64,000 bases of DNA from Phytophthora hibernalis (taxonomy: Eukaryota; Oomycota; Peronosporomycetes; Peronosporales; Peronosporaceae), in contig JAAKBF010000149.1 of NCBI GenBank assembly GCA_012656075.1, positions 372,001-436,000 on the forward strand. The letters are read 5' to 3'. The notes beneath the pieces were generated by a model. That model was not told the origin of the DNA. It saw only the letters and a list, made by a program, of their open reading frames with translations, and ran no database searches. Below are positions 44,401 through 56,123 of this stretch, one piece after another (position 1 is the first letter of the stretch; the number at the start of each line of letters is the position of its first letter). Position numbers and translations under genes: made by a program.

Positions 44401-46744
44401 TACAGCAGGCTCAGCGTCAAATACTTCAGCTGAAGGCACATATTCAGGAGACAGCGAGTGATCCTACTGCAAATGCAATAGATGGCATTGCTAAGATCAA
44501 ATCAGAGAACCCCGTGGCACAGGAAGACAAGCTGGATGCTGAAGAATCTTCTCCAGCAAGAAATGACACCTCGCGTATTTCGCAGGCTTCTTACACCAAG
44601 CTTCAAAAAGAGATAAAGACTCAGGACAACCTGATTGCCGCATTTCAGAGGGAAAACGAGCGTCTCATGCAGCAGCTTAAGCAAGTTCGGCAGGATGTCC
44701 ATTATGACGTGCACGAAGCAAATGAAGAGCTGCGTCGGCATACAAAAAGCTGCAGGACCAGATCGGGGAAGCTTCTACTCTGGGAGGTGGCAGTGACAAC
44801 ACCAGTAAAGCCAAATATCGCGTTGCGGTGGAAGCACGGCTAGAGGCTGAGGCACATGCGTTGGCGCTGCAAGAAGAACTCTCGGCTTCCAAGCTATCGT
44901 ACCAGCAAAAGCTCAACGAGGTGACATTGGAGTTAGATCGAGTGAAGAAAGCCAAAGTTGAGCTCGAATGCCGCTATGAAGGTGTAGACCTGACTCAGGT
45001 CGCCCACGAAACCCAACATGCGCGCGAGCTTCAAAACGAGTTGGATCTGACTAAGAAAGAGCATGCCCATGCACTGCATGCGCTGCAAAAGAAGCTGGAC
45101 TGGTATGTGGAGAATCAAAGACTTCTAGATGATCAAGATGAAGAACTGCGACGACTACGTCGCCAGGTAAACGCACAGCCTTCCGAACCACAAGCTGGAA
45201 CCCCATCGAAAGTACGACGGGCTGAAGGACCATCACCTGCCCGAGCGCACCGGCGATCACCGAACGACATTCGGCGTATTCAGGAACTTGAAAGTCGCCT
45301 GGCGGAGCTGGAAGAGGCAATGCGACGCCGGCATCCAGACAGCTTGGCAAACCTCATTTTGGCTTCTCGACGTGCTGATGACGAGTCTAAGACACGTGCA
45401 CTGGAGCATGACTATGAGGAAAAACTAGCAGCTTTATCGCGCGAGTTAGAACAAGTTCACAAAGCTAACGAGAAAAAGTTGGCAAGCTTTCGCCAGCAAC
45501 AGGAGAAGTTGTTGCTGCAGTACCGACGCAAGATCAAGGACCAAGAGAAACAACTCAAACAGCTGAGCAAAGCGCCGTTGTCACATAGACCTTCATCCAA
45601 GGACACAGCTGGAGCAAGCACTACTTCAGGCACAGAGCTGACGAAAGTACGTCGGTTCTACACAGACAAAATAAAGGAGCTGGAGCGCAAGTGGGAGGCC
45701 AAGTATCGCGCTTTACGCAAGCAACAATACTCTGGATTGGGTAGATCCGAGAGCAACCAGCAGTCCCAAGAGGGTCTAACGTATGCTGATTCCGCCCTTG
45801 TGATCGCAAACTTGCAGCGGCAGATACGAGAGCAAGAAATCGAGCTGAAGCGAGAAAGGGCTAGAGTGGAGCAACTTGAAGCCGAGAGTCAACTGGCAGA
45901 TACCCGTCCTCCGGACCCTTCTGCAGCAGAGAATACCAAACCCAAGCGCAACCAGGAGAACACCGACCTGGAAGAGCAGATTGCTGACTTGAAGGCGCAA
46001 TTGGAAGACAGCGAAAGTGCCCGAGCAAGGCTGGCACAAACGTTGACTACCGTTCAAACACTTAGCTTAGCTCGGGTGCTAAACCCCGACACGACATCAA
46101 ATGCGACCGAAAGCAAACCAGTGGTTGAGCCTGTTGTATCCCAGCAGTCTGAAGCTGAGCTAGCACAATTGCGTTTGGAATTGACCGATGCTCGTGAAGC
46201 TTTAAACAAAGAGCGCACGACAACAACCGATAAGATCACCACGCTTGAAAAGCAAATGACCGACCACGCTACGAAGAATGCTCAACTGGAAGCGCAACTT
46301 ACAAACAGCCAACGTGAGATGCAACGTCTACAGACTCACGCATTCGAAGCCGAGAAGTACAATGGATCTTTGGAAATTCAAGCTCGACGCGTGCCGGAGC
46401 TCGAAGAAGAGGTGTTCTCCTTGCGTCGCGAGCTGGAACTGCCGCGTACACCGTCCATGGTGCAGTACCGGTCACTTGAGCTGAAAGTGGCGACGCTGGA
46501 GCAGAAGCACAAGCTGCGCGAAGCTGAGCTCAAGGTCGTATTGGATCGTGCGTTGACTTCAACGCACCTCGAGCAACTCAGTCGAGAACGCGCCCATCGA
46601 GCTGCTATCTCCGCCAAGAACGCCGAGATCGCGTCCTTCAAGCACCAACTCGAAGAAATCCTCGACGAGCTGGCACAACTGCAGCAATCATCACCCAATG
46701 TGCAAAAGACAATAGAGAGACTTGAACAGGATGTAGCCTGGTGA
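41417..46744 (+). CDS. CEP162-like centriole/transition-zone coiled-coil protein
   Basis: Long multi-exon gene. It starts with MADSDSDGEFER (41417), then a run of short acidic/Lys-rich exons to ~43850, then a large coding part from ~43900 to 46744. The C-terminal half is coiled coil. Recognition is from 'SSQIMRQEKRIAWQRASIA', and especially 'KKLDWYVENQRLLDDQDEEL' followed by 'IQELESRLAELEEAMRRRHP' and 'DSLANLILASRRADDE', which reproduces the order of the CEP162 signature (WYxENQ, then RRxPxSLxxLILA). CEP162 binds microtubules at the distal end of centrioles and promotes transition-zone assembly. Frame changes at 44184-44186 (AAA) and 44737-44738 (GG) each need one base. 42640-43420 has further unresolved frame changes and exon ends. 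Presence fits a zoosporic, flagellate life stage. Confidence 0.75.
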
Positions 46745-46898
46745 AGCGAAGTGGGCAAAGCATCTATTGGAGCGTACGGTTAAATAGCAAAAGCACGGGG
46801 GACCGGAGCTCTCCAAACCTCCAGCACACTCAAGCCTGTGCGTCTGCTAAGCTTGACAAGCCTTGAATCGGCCCGCGCGTCGTCCCTCTGTTGCTGCC

Positions 46899-47635
46899 TT
46901 AGGTCATCGAGTCGATGAGGGCGCTGCGCATGCTCGTGGCGATGGCCGTGGGCTGCGCGTTCTGGAGCTTGAAGATGCTCTCGACCACCGAGATCTCGGT
47001 GGACGTCGTGTCCAGGCCGCAGAAGGCCGTCCAGTCGTTCACCACGAGGCCGGCGCCAATCACGTCGCTACCGCGGTTTACGGTACCAGCCACCACAGGC
47101 ACCTGCAGCAGCGAACTGAGCTCCTCCTGGTCCTCGACGCTCGTACGGGGGTGCACGAGACAGCCCTGGTTCGACAGCGCGCTGTAGCTGCCCACAAGAG
47201 CGTTTCCAGCCACCGTCTGACGGAAGACCTCGACGCCCAAAGTGTCGGCCACGATCTCCTCCGTCTCGCGGTCCAGGTCCGTGTGCACGAGCGCCACGTG
47301 GTCGTTGGTGGCGATACAGTTGCCCAGAGCCGAGAGTCGCTCCTCCACACGCTGCACCACAACAGAGTCCGGCAGCGCGTTGCGGATGTGCTGCATCTCC
47401 TGGTCCGTCGTGGAGCTTGGTAGAAGCAGTCCACGCTTGTTGCCCACGGCCACGCGGCCCACGAAGCGGCAGCCGGCCACGCTGGCGTGCACCACGGGGA
47501 TGTGGTCGGCCAGCTCCGACTCGAACGTGCTGTAGAAGTTCTCCGAGCCGCCCACGCACACGAGGCAGTACGAGTTGGTGAGCTTGAGAAGACGCCGATC
47601 TCGTTGCTGTTCTCGAACTGACAACGGGTTGCCAT
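46899..47635 (-). CDS. EIF6: Translation initiation factor 6 (eIF6), suspected frameshift
   Basis: eIF6 binds the 60S subunit and blocks premature joining; it is needed for 60S biogenesis. Blocks in order: 'MATRCQFENSNEIGVF' at 47635, 'LTNSYCLVCVGGSENFYSTF', 'HIPVVHASVAGCRFVGR', 'NKRGLLLPSSTTDQE', 'NALPDSVVVQRVEERLSALG', 'DVIGAGLVVNDWTAFCGLDT', which follow the five-fold repeated fold. After allowing one extra base at ~47586 (CTTCTCAAG where CTTCTCCAAG fits), the length is exactly 245 residues, the same as human eIF6. The factor is essential, so a real frameshift is implausible unless another copy exists. Confidence 0.92.
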
Positions 47636-48019
47636 GGCTGTGTAGAGAGGGAGAGTTAGGGAGACGAAGAAGGTGGTGACTCGAGAGCTCCTGATTGACA
47701 AATGGTCGGAGCTGCTGGCCACCAAATTCAGATTGATACCATCGTACTTAGAAGAGGGTATATGGTATGATTTGGGTTGACCTAAAAGAAAGTTCTAAAC
47801 GGTGACCAACACTCACGATGGAATCTGATACGATGACGCGCTGTCGTGACGCGCCATCGAGGACGAAGCTCAAGTACGTCAGACGGTAGGGCTCAGTTGT
47901 CAAAGAACGGCATAGATGGTTGCAGCCTCTAGGCTCTGAGCTATGGAGTTTGGATAGGTAGTTGCCACTTCCGAATCCTGCGATACACACAACGACGACC
48001 GAAGTTTACCACTAAGACG
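47636..48019. promoter_or_regulatory. Divergent upstream region of eIF6 and the LRR gene
   Basis: 384 bp between two divergent starts, moderately AT-rich near 47750. I see no sure motif. Confidence 0.35.
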
Positions 48020-50110
48020 ATGACTCGGTTGAATCCTCGGTCGATGGCGTCGTTCACGATGGAGGAGTTGGATTTCATCCGATCGGCGTGCGTGTGCAGT
48101 GAAGATGTAGCTACAGACGGCTCTAACGACGAAGACGACACCAAGTCAGCGAACGTTGGACGGATCCACATGGGGCTTGACGACTGCTGCCCCTGCGTCT
48201 ACGACCGGCTCACGTACATGTGGAGGAAGAAGACTTTCGACCACTGGCGACAAGGTGTGCGGGGAGAAAAATCTGCTGAAGCAGGTGAATCACGCGAACG
48301 CACGTGGTCGAGATCGTCTTCATCCGTGGGCAGAAGCAGGTGTGGCAGCTTCATGGAGACCATTGGTGACGGAGTGAGCAGCAGCAGGAACGTGCTGTTG
48401 GACATCACTCCCGCACTGCACATTGTCACCCCGTACTTGCGCGTTGACGACATTTACCGCCTTATGTTCGTGAACAAGTCCATTTGTCGTGAAGTTGGTC
48501 GCGCCACACACGCACTCTCGTTCATCCCAGCGAGAAAAGTGATCCTCGACGAGAACATGTTGAACTTTTCGCTGCAGTTCCCCAATTTGAAGGAGGTCAA
48601 CCTCACTGGTTGCTGCAATCTCACTGATGAATCGGTCGATGAGCTCGCCAAAGTGTCTGGTATGACGTCTGTGGCGCTGAAAGGATGCTACCACGTGACT
48701 GACCACGGTATCCGCTCGCTGGCCGAGTCTCAGTCAAGCTCGCTCACATCGCTCAATCTTGGGTACTGCAAAGTCGTGAGTGACGAAGGTATCGCCGCCA
48801 TCGCAACCAACTTGCCGAAGCTGAACTATCTGAGTCTTCGAGGGTGCAATCAAGTCGGCGACAACGGCATCCGAGAGCTGTCACATCTCACGCAGTTACA
48901 GACGCTCAACCTTTGGTATTGCTCCCAAGGTACCCTCACGGACGCTGGAATCTCTGCGCTGGCAAATGTTACCTCGCTCACGAGCCTCAATTTATCCAAC
49001 TGCACTCAGGTGACTGATGTTGGAATACGTTCGCTAAGCTCGCTTGTTAACCTTCGGCACCTGGAGATTGCCAACGTTGGAGAGGTGACCAACAGTGGTT
49101 TGCTAGCGCTTGACACGCTGGTTAATCTCGTTACGCTTGACATCGCCGGGTGCTACAACATCACTGACACGGGTACCCGAGTGCTAGCCAATTTCCCGAA
49201 ATTGGCATCATGCAATCTCTGGTACTGCAGCGAAATCGGCGACGCCACGTTCCAGCACATGGAGTCTCTCACAAAGATGCGGTTCCTAAATTTCATGAAA
49301 TGCGGGAAAGTCACCGACAAAGGACTGCAATCGATCTCGAAGCTGCGCAATCTAACGTCGCTGGACATGGTGAGCTGTTTCAACGTGACGGATGAAGGTC
49401 TTAACGCACTTGCCGGGCTTGACCGTCTGAAGTCGCTGTATCTTGGTGGTTGCTCTGGCATCCGAGACGAAGGTATCGCAGCGCTTTCACAGCTGAAGTC
49501 GCTGGTGATCTTAGATTTGTCAAACTGCCGTCAAGTGGGCAACGAAGCTTTGGTTGGGCTGGGCAAATTGCGCAGCCTGACCAACCTCAACCTTATGCGC
49601 TGCAACCGCATTGATGACCAAGGTGTCACTCATTTGGCTGGCCTCAAGCGCTTGAGGACACTGAATCTGTCGAATTGCCGCCTTCTCACGGATGCATCCA
49701 CCAAAATCATCGCTCAAATGACGAATATGGAGTCGCTTGTGCTTTGGTACTGCAACAAGCTTACGGATGTCGGACTTCTGAACCTGGCAACGCTCACGAA
49801 GCTTCACTCGCTGGATCTTGCGAGCTGCTCAAAAGTGACAGATGCCGGTTTAACAGCATTTCTCAGCATGCCCAACCTCACCTCGCTAGACGTTGGAAAC
49901 TGCTGCCTCATTACTGATGAAGGAATGTTAACGCTGGGCAAGGTCACCTCGCTGACGTCGCTCAACCTGTCGGAGTGTGGAGAAATCACGGATGCGGGAC
50001 TTGCTCATCTCCAGACACTCGTCAATCTCACATCCATTAACCTATGGTACTGTACGAAGGTGACGAGAAAAGGTATCGATCACTTGCCTGTGCACACTGT
50101 TGAACACTAG
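48020..50110 (+). CDS. F-box-like leucine-rich repeat protein (FBXL/AMN1 type)
   Basis: An intact, intron-free protein of 696 residues. Residues ~130-175 ('LDITPALHIVTPYLRVDDIY', 'LMFVNKSICREVG') look like an F-box. From ~190 to the end run about 20 cysteine-containing LRRs of ~24-26 residues with the pattern 'LxSLxLxxCxxVTDxG(I/L)xxL' ('LTSLNLSNCTQVTDVGIRSL', 'LHSLDLASCSKVTDAGLTAF'). This is the FBXL substrate-receptor architecture of SCF ubiquitin ligases (as Grr1, FBXL2). The repeats are very regular, so internal unequal crossing-over can easily change their number. The first ~120 residues are Ser-rich and unmatched. Confidence 0.88.
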   Translation: MTRLNPRSMASFTMEELDFIRSACVCSEDVATDGSNDEDDTKSANVGRIHMGLDDCCPCVYDRLTYMWRKKTFDHWRQGVRGEKSAEAGESRERTWSRSSSSVGRSRCGSFMETIGDGVSSSRNVLLDITPALHIVTPYLRVDDIYRLMFVNKSICREVGRATHALSFIPARKVILDENMLNFSLQFPNLKEVNLTGCCNLTDESVDELAKVSGMTSVALKGCYHVTDHGIRSLAESQSSSLTSLNLGYCKVVSDEGIAAIATNLPKLNYLSLRGCNQVGDNGIRELSHLTQLQTLNLWYCSQGTLTDAGISALANVTSLTSLNLSNCTQVTDVGIRSLSSLVNLRHLEIANVGEVTNSGLLALDTLVNLVTLDIAGCYNITDTGTRVLANFPKLASCNLWYCSEIGDATFQHMESLTKMRFLNFMKCGKVTDKGLQSISKLRNLTSLDMVSCFNVTDEGLNALAGLDRLKSLYLGGCSGIRDEGIAALSQLKSLVILDLSNCRQVGNEALVGLGKLRSLTNLNLMRCNRIDDQGVTHLAGLKRLRTLNLSNCRLLTDASTKIIAQMTNMESLVLWYCNKLTDVGLLNLATLTKLHSLDLASCSKVTDAGLTAFLSMPNLTSLDVGNCCLITDEGMLTLGKVTSLTSLNLSECGEITDAGLAHLQTLVNLTSINLWYCTKVTRKGIDHLPVHTVEH

Positions 50111-50298
50111 GCTACCGGTAGTGTCACTAGCTGTTCGCTGTAAATGACGTAACAATGCATTTTTGAGTGCCAAAATTGGGTAATTCATTGCGTTGGTAGT
50201 CTTCTTCTTTTCGATGACTAAGTTCGAGCATCTTCACGAATCAAGTACTCATGCTGGATTAGGACTCAGCCGTAACTGATCCACCAGGCCAACTTCGC
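50111..50298. other. Convergent 3' spacer, LRR gene and myosin
   Basis: TACCGGTA occurs at 50113-50120 right after the stop codon. Nothing else is seen. Confidence 0.4.
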
Positions 50299-53200
50299 TT
50301 AACCCCGACGACGGGCAAGAATGGCAGCCAACTCGCTGTTGGCTCCACCGATGCCTCCGTTTGTAGGGGTTGACTGCACGTTTTCACCAAACTTTCGGGC
50401 TGATTCCATGGATGCCTTTGTTGACTTTCTTGACGTCAGTGCGTGCTTCTTGGCCTCTTTCTCGGCCAGTTTCTTGGCTTTCTTTTCGGCAACACGATGC
50501 AAACGCTCCGCTTCGCGTTCACGGCTACGCTGCTCTTGGCGATGAGCCCGCATGGCCAACTCTTCCTCACGTTGTCTTTCCAGTTTCTTTCGACGAGCCT
50601 TCTCTCGTTTCCGACGCTTGCGAATGTACTCGTCGGGCACACCCGGCGCAACATGAATCTGCACGGAATTTGCATCACCCGTGATTCTGTCGTGGCCTGA
50701 TGACACGAACTGGATCTGCTGAGCCGGTGTTTTCGACAGCCCTACACTCGCTGCTCGGTGGAGACGAATTGAGTCGCTGAAGCTAATAGGCGTCACAACA
50801 TTAGCCAGTGAGCGTATTGCGTCCACAAGTGTGACGGCAATTTCGGTCTTCTTTTCGGATAGCAGTAGCTGGTCTTCGGGCATCTCCGTACACATGAGTC
50901 CGATTACCTTATCGTACACGCGCACTGGCGTGTAGAAGCCCAGATCTGGAACCACCTCCAGTTGTTTGCAGACATCATTACAATAGATTTTACCAGTGTA
51001 CCGACAATGGTGGCGGCGGTTGAACAACCCGAATTTCTTGCCAGTGGCCATGCAAACCATTGTAGACTTGTTGTCGGCCCAATTACTCTTATTTGGCTCG
51101 ACCATAAGTGGTTCCTGATGCACTTTAAGCACAAAGTACGGGTCTGCCAGCGTACTCATCGTAATCTCTTCAATTGCAGTTAAGCGAAGACGACGACGAA
51201 GGTAAACCAAAGGAGGCACCCACGTGCTTTTCGGGTCCAGCATAGGTTGCCACGTGCGTTTCTCCATCAGATACAAGAACTGATCCGTGATAATTAGAAT
51301 CCGCCCAACTACCACAATAGGGGACCCATCAGGAGAAGCCCCAGCAATCGGACACGCCTTCTCAATCTCATCCATGAACACAATCTTTTCAGAGTCGCCA
51401 TAGTGCTGGATAATACCCATGACCGCTTCGCGAATAGTGTTATCGCGTAAATAATCGCCATCGAACGGACGGTAAATACTGACGCGTTGCCGCTGTTTGT
51501 TGCCAGATGCATACAGTTTAGTGATATCATGGCTGAGTTGCAGTAAATGTCGTCGACCGAAATATTTTTCCATGCCTTCTGAATCCGCATCGCAAACGAA
51601 CCCAGCTTTTTCTCGCGTAGTTTTTCCAACTCAAAGAATGTCTCTGGTGTCTGAATGAACACCATAGTCTTTCCAAGCTGAACTTCGTTTTCAAGTTGTG
51701 GAAGCGATTTAACGGCGGCGCGCAGAACGGCTTGAGTGCCCTTCTTATCCGATCCACGAAATTCCGGGTATGTTTCCTTGCTTAGTAGACGGAAACGATC
51801 CACAAAACGGCCATAGTCTCCACGGTAAGCGTAACCCGCGCGACGGACCTTCACATTTTCAAGAAGACCCAGGTACTTGATCTGATGAATCACCCGCCGA
51901 TCGTCCATCTTATTAGCTTGCTTCTGGTCGTTGGACTTGATGCATCGAACATAATGAGGAGTGCAATCCATGAGTGCGGTCACGAGGGCCTCGCACTGTG
52001 TACGGATTTTGTATCCGGCCGTTTTGGCCATGCGTTTGTCGTTGAGGTCGATCTCTTCCGGGAAGATATACCGCACGAGCTTGTTGGAAGTTTCGCTAAT
52101 GATTAGAGCGATGTCCTTGCTCAAGAAGTCCTTGTTCGAGTCTCCAAAGCCATCAATGCTGTACTGCACATCACCTGCATAGTGCTTAATCTCAAACGTT
52201 TTACCACGCTTGGAGAAATGCGGGTGCGATCCATGGATTCCCGCTACCTTCTCCAGGAAGTTGGCATCAACGCTATCTCCTGACGAGAGTGCATCGTTTT
52301 GACTGTGTCATCAAGGATGAGGAAAATTCCAGGCGTAGGGCGTCTAGCCTCGATCAAATCGCACACGACCTTGTTGTTGAAGAACGGGATCGGGGCCCAA
52401 GCGATGCCTTCGCGCGCGTATTCCTCCTGTTCACTCTTCAGCGTGAGCTCGATGAAAATCTGCTGCAGCTTTTCGTTGACGTAATTGATGCAGAATTGCT
52501 CGAAGCCGTTCTTGTCAAAGATTTCAAAACCGTAGATATCTAGGATACCAATCGTGGTCATATCATCAATCTCCAGGATCTCGCCATGCTTCTCTGCCTT
52601 CTTTTCAATGTCGAGCGCGTGGTTCACCCGCTCCACCAAGAAATCAAACAGTCGGTCGTAAACGGTCTTCGCGATGGAGTCGCGTTGGGCCTTCGCCTGA
52701 CTCGTGTTTTGCGGCACCTCGTACGACTCGACTTTGCCCCCAGGTGCCATCGTCTGCAACAATTTGTAACATAGCGCGTGCTCCAACCGAACAGCGTCCA
52801 GTCCCAGTAGCTCACACGCAATCTGCAGACTCTCGCGGTCGCGGACGGACGATCCCTCCGCGTCCCCCACAGTCTCCGGCTGGAAGTGGACATTGCCAAT
52901 GTGCAATACAGCCGCCAGCGTCTGGATCACGAGTTCAATCTGCTTTCTCTTGATACCCACATGCTGCATAGCCGCCATGGTCTCTTCAAACTCCTGTGCG
53001 TCATTCACGTCATCAACATCATAACATCCACTAGCTTTCAAGTACTGGTAGCTCTCAGGGCCTCCTCTATCCAAATACAGCTTCTGTTTGGCTGCAGATG
53101 GAGTCCAGCCAACACCTGATAGAAGATGTGGAAGTTGCGTTCGCCTTTTCCTGGCTTGACGACGCGCGACTTCTCCAATAGGTAGTTGGTGACTTTACCT

Positions 53201-53765
53201 CCTTGTGGACGTCCAGCCGAGTCGAAGAGCAGCTCAAAGTATTTGCCGAAGCGACTCGAGTTGTTATTGCGCAGCGTCTTGGCGTTGCCAAAGGCTTCAA
53301 GCAGCGGATTGCTCTCCAGGAAGGTGCGTTTCACCTTGTCGACACCTGCTCCGCTGCCACTGACACCTGCAATGTAATTCTGGATCTGCTTGGAGGCTTC
53401 CGTCTTGCCGGCGCCGCTCTCACCACTGATGATGACGCACTGGTTGTCCTCCTCGCTCAGCATAGTGCGGTACGTCTCCTCGGCCGTGGCGAACACGTGC
53501 GGGGAACGTCTATGCGCGCCTTGTGCATGTAAGACCGCATGCTGTCCTCCCCGTAGATGTCCAGCCACTTGTACGGGTTCACGACCACGAGCACGTGGCC
53601 GATGGACGAGTAGATGACGTCGGCGGCGTGGCGCATCTTGAGGTTCTCCAGGATGGACGTCTCGCTCACGGACGGGAGAAGCACCAGGTCGTCCACGCCC
53701 ACGACCACGCGCTCGTCCCCGAAGAGCGCCGTGTGTGCGGTGGCATTGGGCTTACGTCGCCCCAT
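50299..53765 (-). CDS. Class I-like myosin with TH1 and FYVE-like domains, suspected frameshifts
   Basis: Single exon, about 1156 residues after four frame changes. Motor (residues ~1-720): P-loop 'GESGAGKTE', switch I 'NNNSSRFGKY', switch II 'DIYGFEIF', actin-binding loops 'HYVRCIKSND', converter 'LLENVKVRRAGYAYRGDYGRF' (first 20 residues conserved). A short IQ-like neck follows ('MRIQKAW', 'YFGRRHLLQ'), then TH1-like membrane-binding tail ('RILIITDQFLYLME', 'LRRRLRLTAIEEITMS'), then a FYVE-like zinc finger ('FGLFNRRHHCRYTGKIYC') and a long Lys/Arg/Glu helix. The FYVE finger keeps RRHHC but has lost several zinc cysteines. Frame changes at 53501-53504 (GGGG), ~53095, ~52287 and 51565-51569 (TTTTT) each need one base. 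Start MGRRKPNATA at 53765 is preferred to 53846. Confidence 0.87.
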
Positions 53766-54152
53766 GCTGAAGTTGTGTACGGCTGCTTGAAGGCCGCTAC
53801 AAGTTGGCGAGTGTGATCGGGGATCAGCGTCCGGAATGTGCGACACGGTGGCGTAATATGGGGACGATACACAACTAGGATATGGTGGTCTAGTTTAGAT
53901 GACGACCTAGCTGACATCGAAAGTGGTGTTTCGCACACAGCGACGCCCGTATCCGGATACCTGGCAACGCAACGGATTTAGTCAACCTGTTGGATCCGGG
54001 AAGTACGCATGTGTCGGAGCGGCAGTCAGGAAGCCAATGGAACTTGAGGGACGAGTGTCTTCTGGACAGCTCTATTCTCCGTTACTGGGGTGTCGTGAAC
54101 ACTGCCAACGGTGATGCTCGTGATTGCAGCGGTTTGTTCGCAGCTTTGTGAA
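53766..54152. other. Intergenic, upstream of myosin
   Basis: I see no supported gene. The frame upstream of the myosin start stays open to 53846. Confidence 0.4.
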
Positions 54153-54464
54153 AATGTCTGGCAAGAGTGGATCGACGATTGAAGACAGCAGACTGCTGGT
54201 TCGCAGGTCGGATGAGCTCATGAAACGGTGCTTCAAGGCGCTAGAGTCGCGCAGCTTATCAAGGTGACTCAAGGGCGAGGAAGCGTATCGACACATCCCC
54301 GAGTACTGCGCTGCATACGCTCCGTGTTGCTTCCTTGCCGGTGCAGTATGCAAACTTGGCTACGGAACGCGCTGACATCTTTTTGAACGAGAACTCGGAT
54401 GGCGCCTCCGACAACTCCAGCTTCGAGTTTACTTACGAACGTGCACGGCAACAGTCTGAATAAT
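54153..54464 (+). other. Possible small gene, unrecognised
   Basis: ATG at 54153 opens 'MSGKSGSTIEDSRLLVRRSD' and 'KRCFKALESRSLS', then stops at the TGA near 54265. Two other frames continue with coding-like text: 'GEEAYRHIPEYCAAYAPCC' in one, and 'YANLATERADIFLNENSDG' ending at TAA 54464 in another. A frame change or a short intron would be needed. No family recognised. Confidence 0.3.
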
Positions 54465-56123
54465 ATGTTTATCTTTAAGAGACGTACAAGGGGTAGAAGA
54501 ACGGGCTCATCGTCATGCTGCGGCCGTGCGATCGCGTGAAGTTCCTTTGGATCCGCAGGAGCTCCAGTGGAGGTGCTACGCAGAGAAGGTGATGCTGTCG
54601 GCGTCGTCAAAAACACGAAATACCGGTATGCTAAGGGGAGCGAGTGAGAGACCCACACATCGCCACTGTAACTGCAACTGCGAGTGGAGAACGCTGTCAG
54701 TGGCTCCGACGGCCGGAGATTACGGATACAATACACAAACGGATAAGCGGATAAGCGAAAGATGGGGATGTGAGTCAACTCGAGTTGCGCTGCCAGCCAT
54801 TGCTCGGACAAATCGCGTGCGGCTGAATTCTACACGTACAGCGCGCGCGATGAGACAGCGGAGCGGACCATCTCGTGATCTGGTCGATGGTGGAGGCACG
54901 CTTTAGACCTCGCAGCGCGCGCGTCCTTCCATTGCCGATTGCTGCCAGCGAAAATGCCAATTGCATTCGGTACAGTACCGGTAACGTTAGCTGCAACTTG
55001 CACTTACCGGTACCATACCGACAAGATACAGTAGCTGAGCTGTGGATCTATCGAAGGGACTGTCGTCAGTGCGTGTCGCATATTTTATGTGCACCTGAGT
55101 TTTGAGTCGACACAAAAATCGCTTTTTAAATCAGCGAAAAAGGCAACAAGTTGCTTTTTCGCCGGCGACGGCGCTGACATCGAGTTGCCGTCGAGACGAC
55201 ACGCCTTCAAGGAGCTGCGCACATTACTCGCCTCGTTGAAGTGACGGCGAAAGTTGCTTCGGGCCAGGTGGGCCCGGAGCTCTCTTCCTGTGCAGCCGCG
55301 AAAATCGTGTGCGGTTCTGGTTTCTGGCTTGCTCTGGCAGCATGGCGCCGACAAGAAACACGTACGCAGTGCCATCAGTTCGGTGGAACAGCCGTGCCAT
55401 CCTGGTAAACGAGAGCGCGACACTCGAGCGGCAGGATCTCGAGCGTTTCCCAGCATCGCTAACGCGTGGCGGAGACTCGCGGTTTCGATGCAAAAGGGCG
55501 CTGATACATTAGCTTTGCGTCGTTCGTGTACAAGTACCACATCTTCAGGCGCGCGGTATGACTCTCTCCGACGACGCGAGAGAACGCTGCCAAAATACAC
55601 ACTGTCAAGTCCTGGCACAAATTGCTGTCGTTTGGGTGCTGCTGCCATCAGCCGATTCGGCTGGCAAACGCCGCAATTGCGCCTCACGCCAGGGCCCGTT
55701 TATAACGGAAAGCGCTTTGCGAAGCCATCTCAACGAACCAGCGACGGGGAACGTGTCCACGAGCAGCCCACGCTCCATTTGCCATCTTCATCGCCAGCGA
55801 AAGCAATGCAATACAAAACAAATACTTCGAAGCAGCAAGACCACCACCAAGTTCTTGCCTGGCAAGAATTGGTGCTGGCCAGTGCCATCACGAGGGTTGT
55901 CCTCGCCACGCTTGAAGCGGATTCAACCGACCGGATGGCCGTTCTCTCGCCGCGTTACTTTGTTTTGTATGGTTGTGGGGCCCGTCTCTGTGCGTCACAA
56001 ATGTCGCTGGTGGGTCTCCTTCCGGGCCATAGAGAATTCGCAAATTCGCAACCGCCGCCGCTTTGAATCGCTCGCGGCACTCCCCAACTCGCTGCGGCAC
56101 GCGCAGGTCATCACCACCTCATC
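54465..56123. other. Unassigned 1.7-kb region with several long but unconvincing frames
   Basis: Three TACCGGTA palindromes occur (54621, 54976, 55005). Open frames of 200-276 codons overlap on both strands between 55085 and 56388, with no recognisable domain and no consistent codon pattern. They are probably chance frames, or a decayed element. I could not identify a transposon. Confidence 0.4.

Noticed and set aside
46899..47635. Calling eIF6 a pseudogene because of its frameshift
   Set aside because: The rest is perfectly conserved, the length is exactly right after one base, and the same kind of break recurs in many essential genes.
48020..50110. LRR array as a tandem DNA repeat or CRISPR-like array
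   Set aside because: The periodicity is protein-level (LRR) with diverged bases; no identical repeats and spacers.
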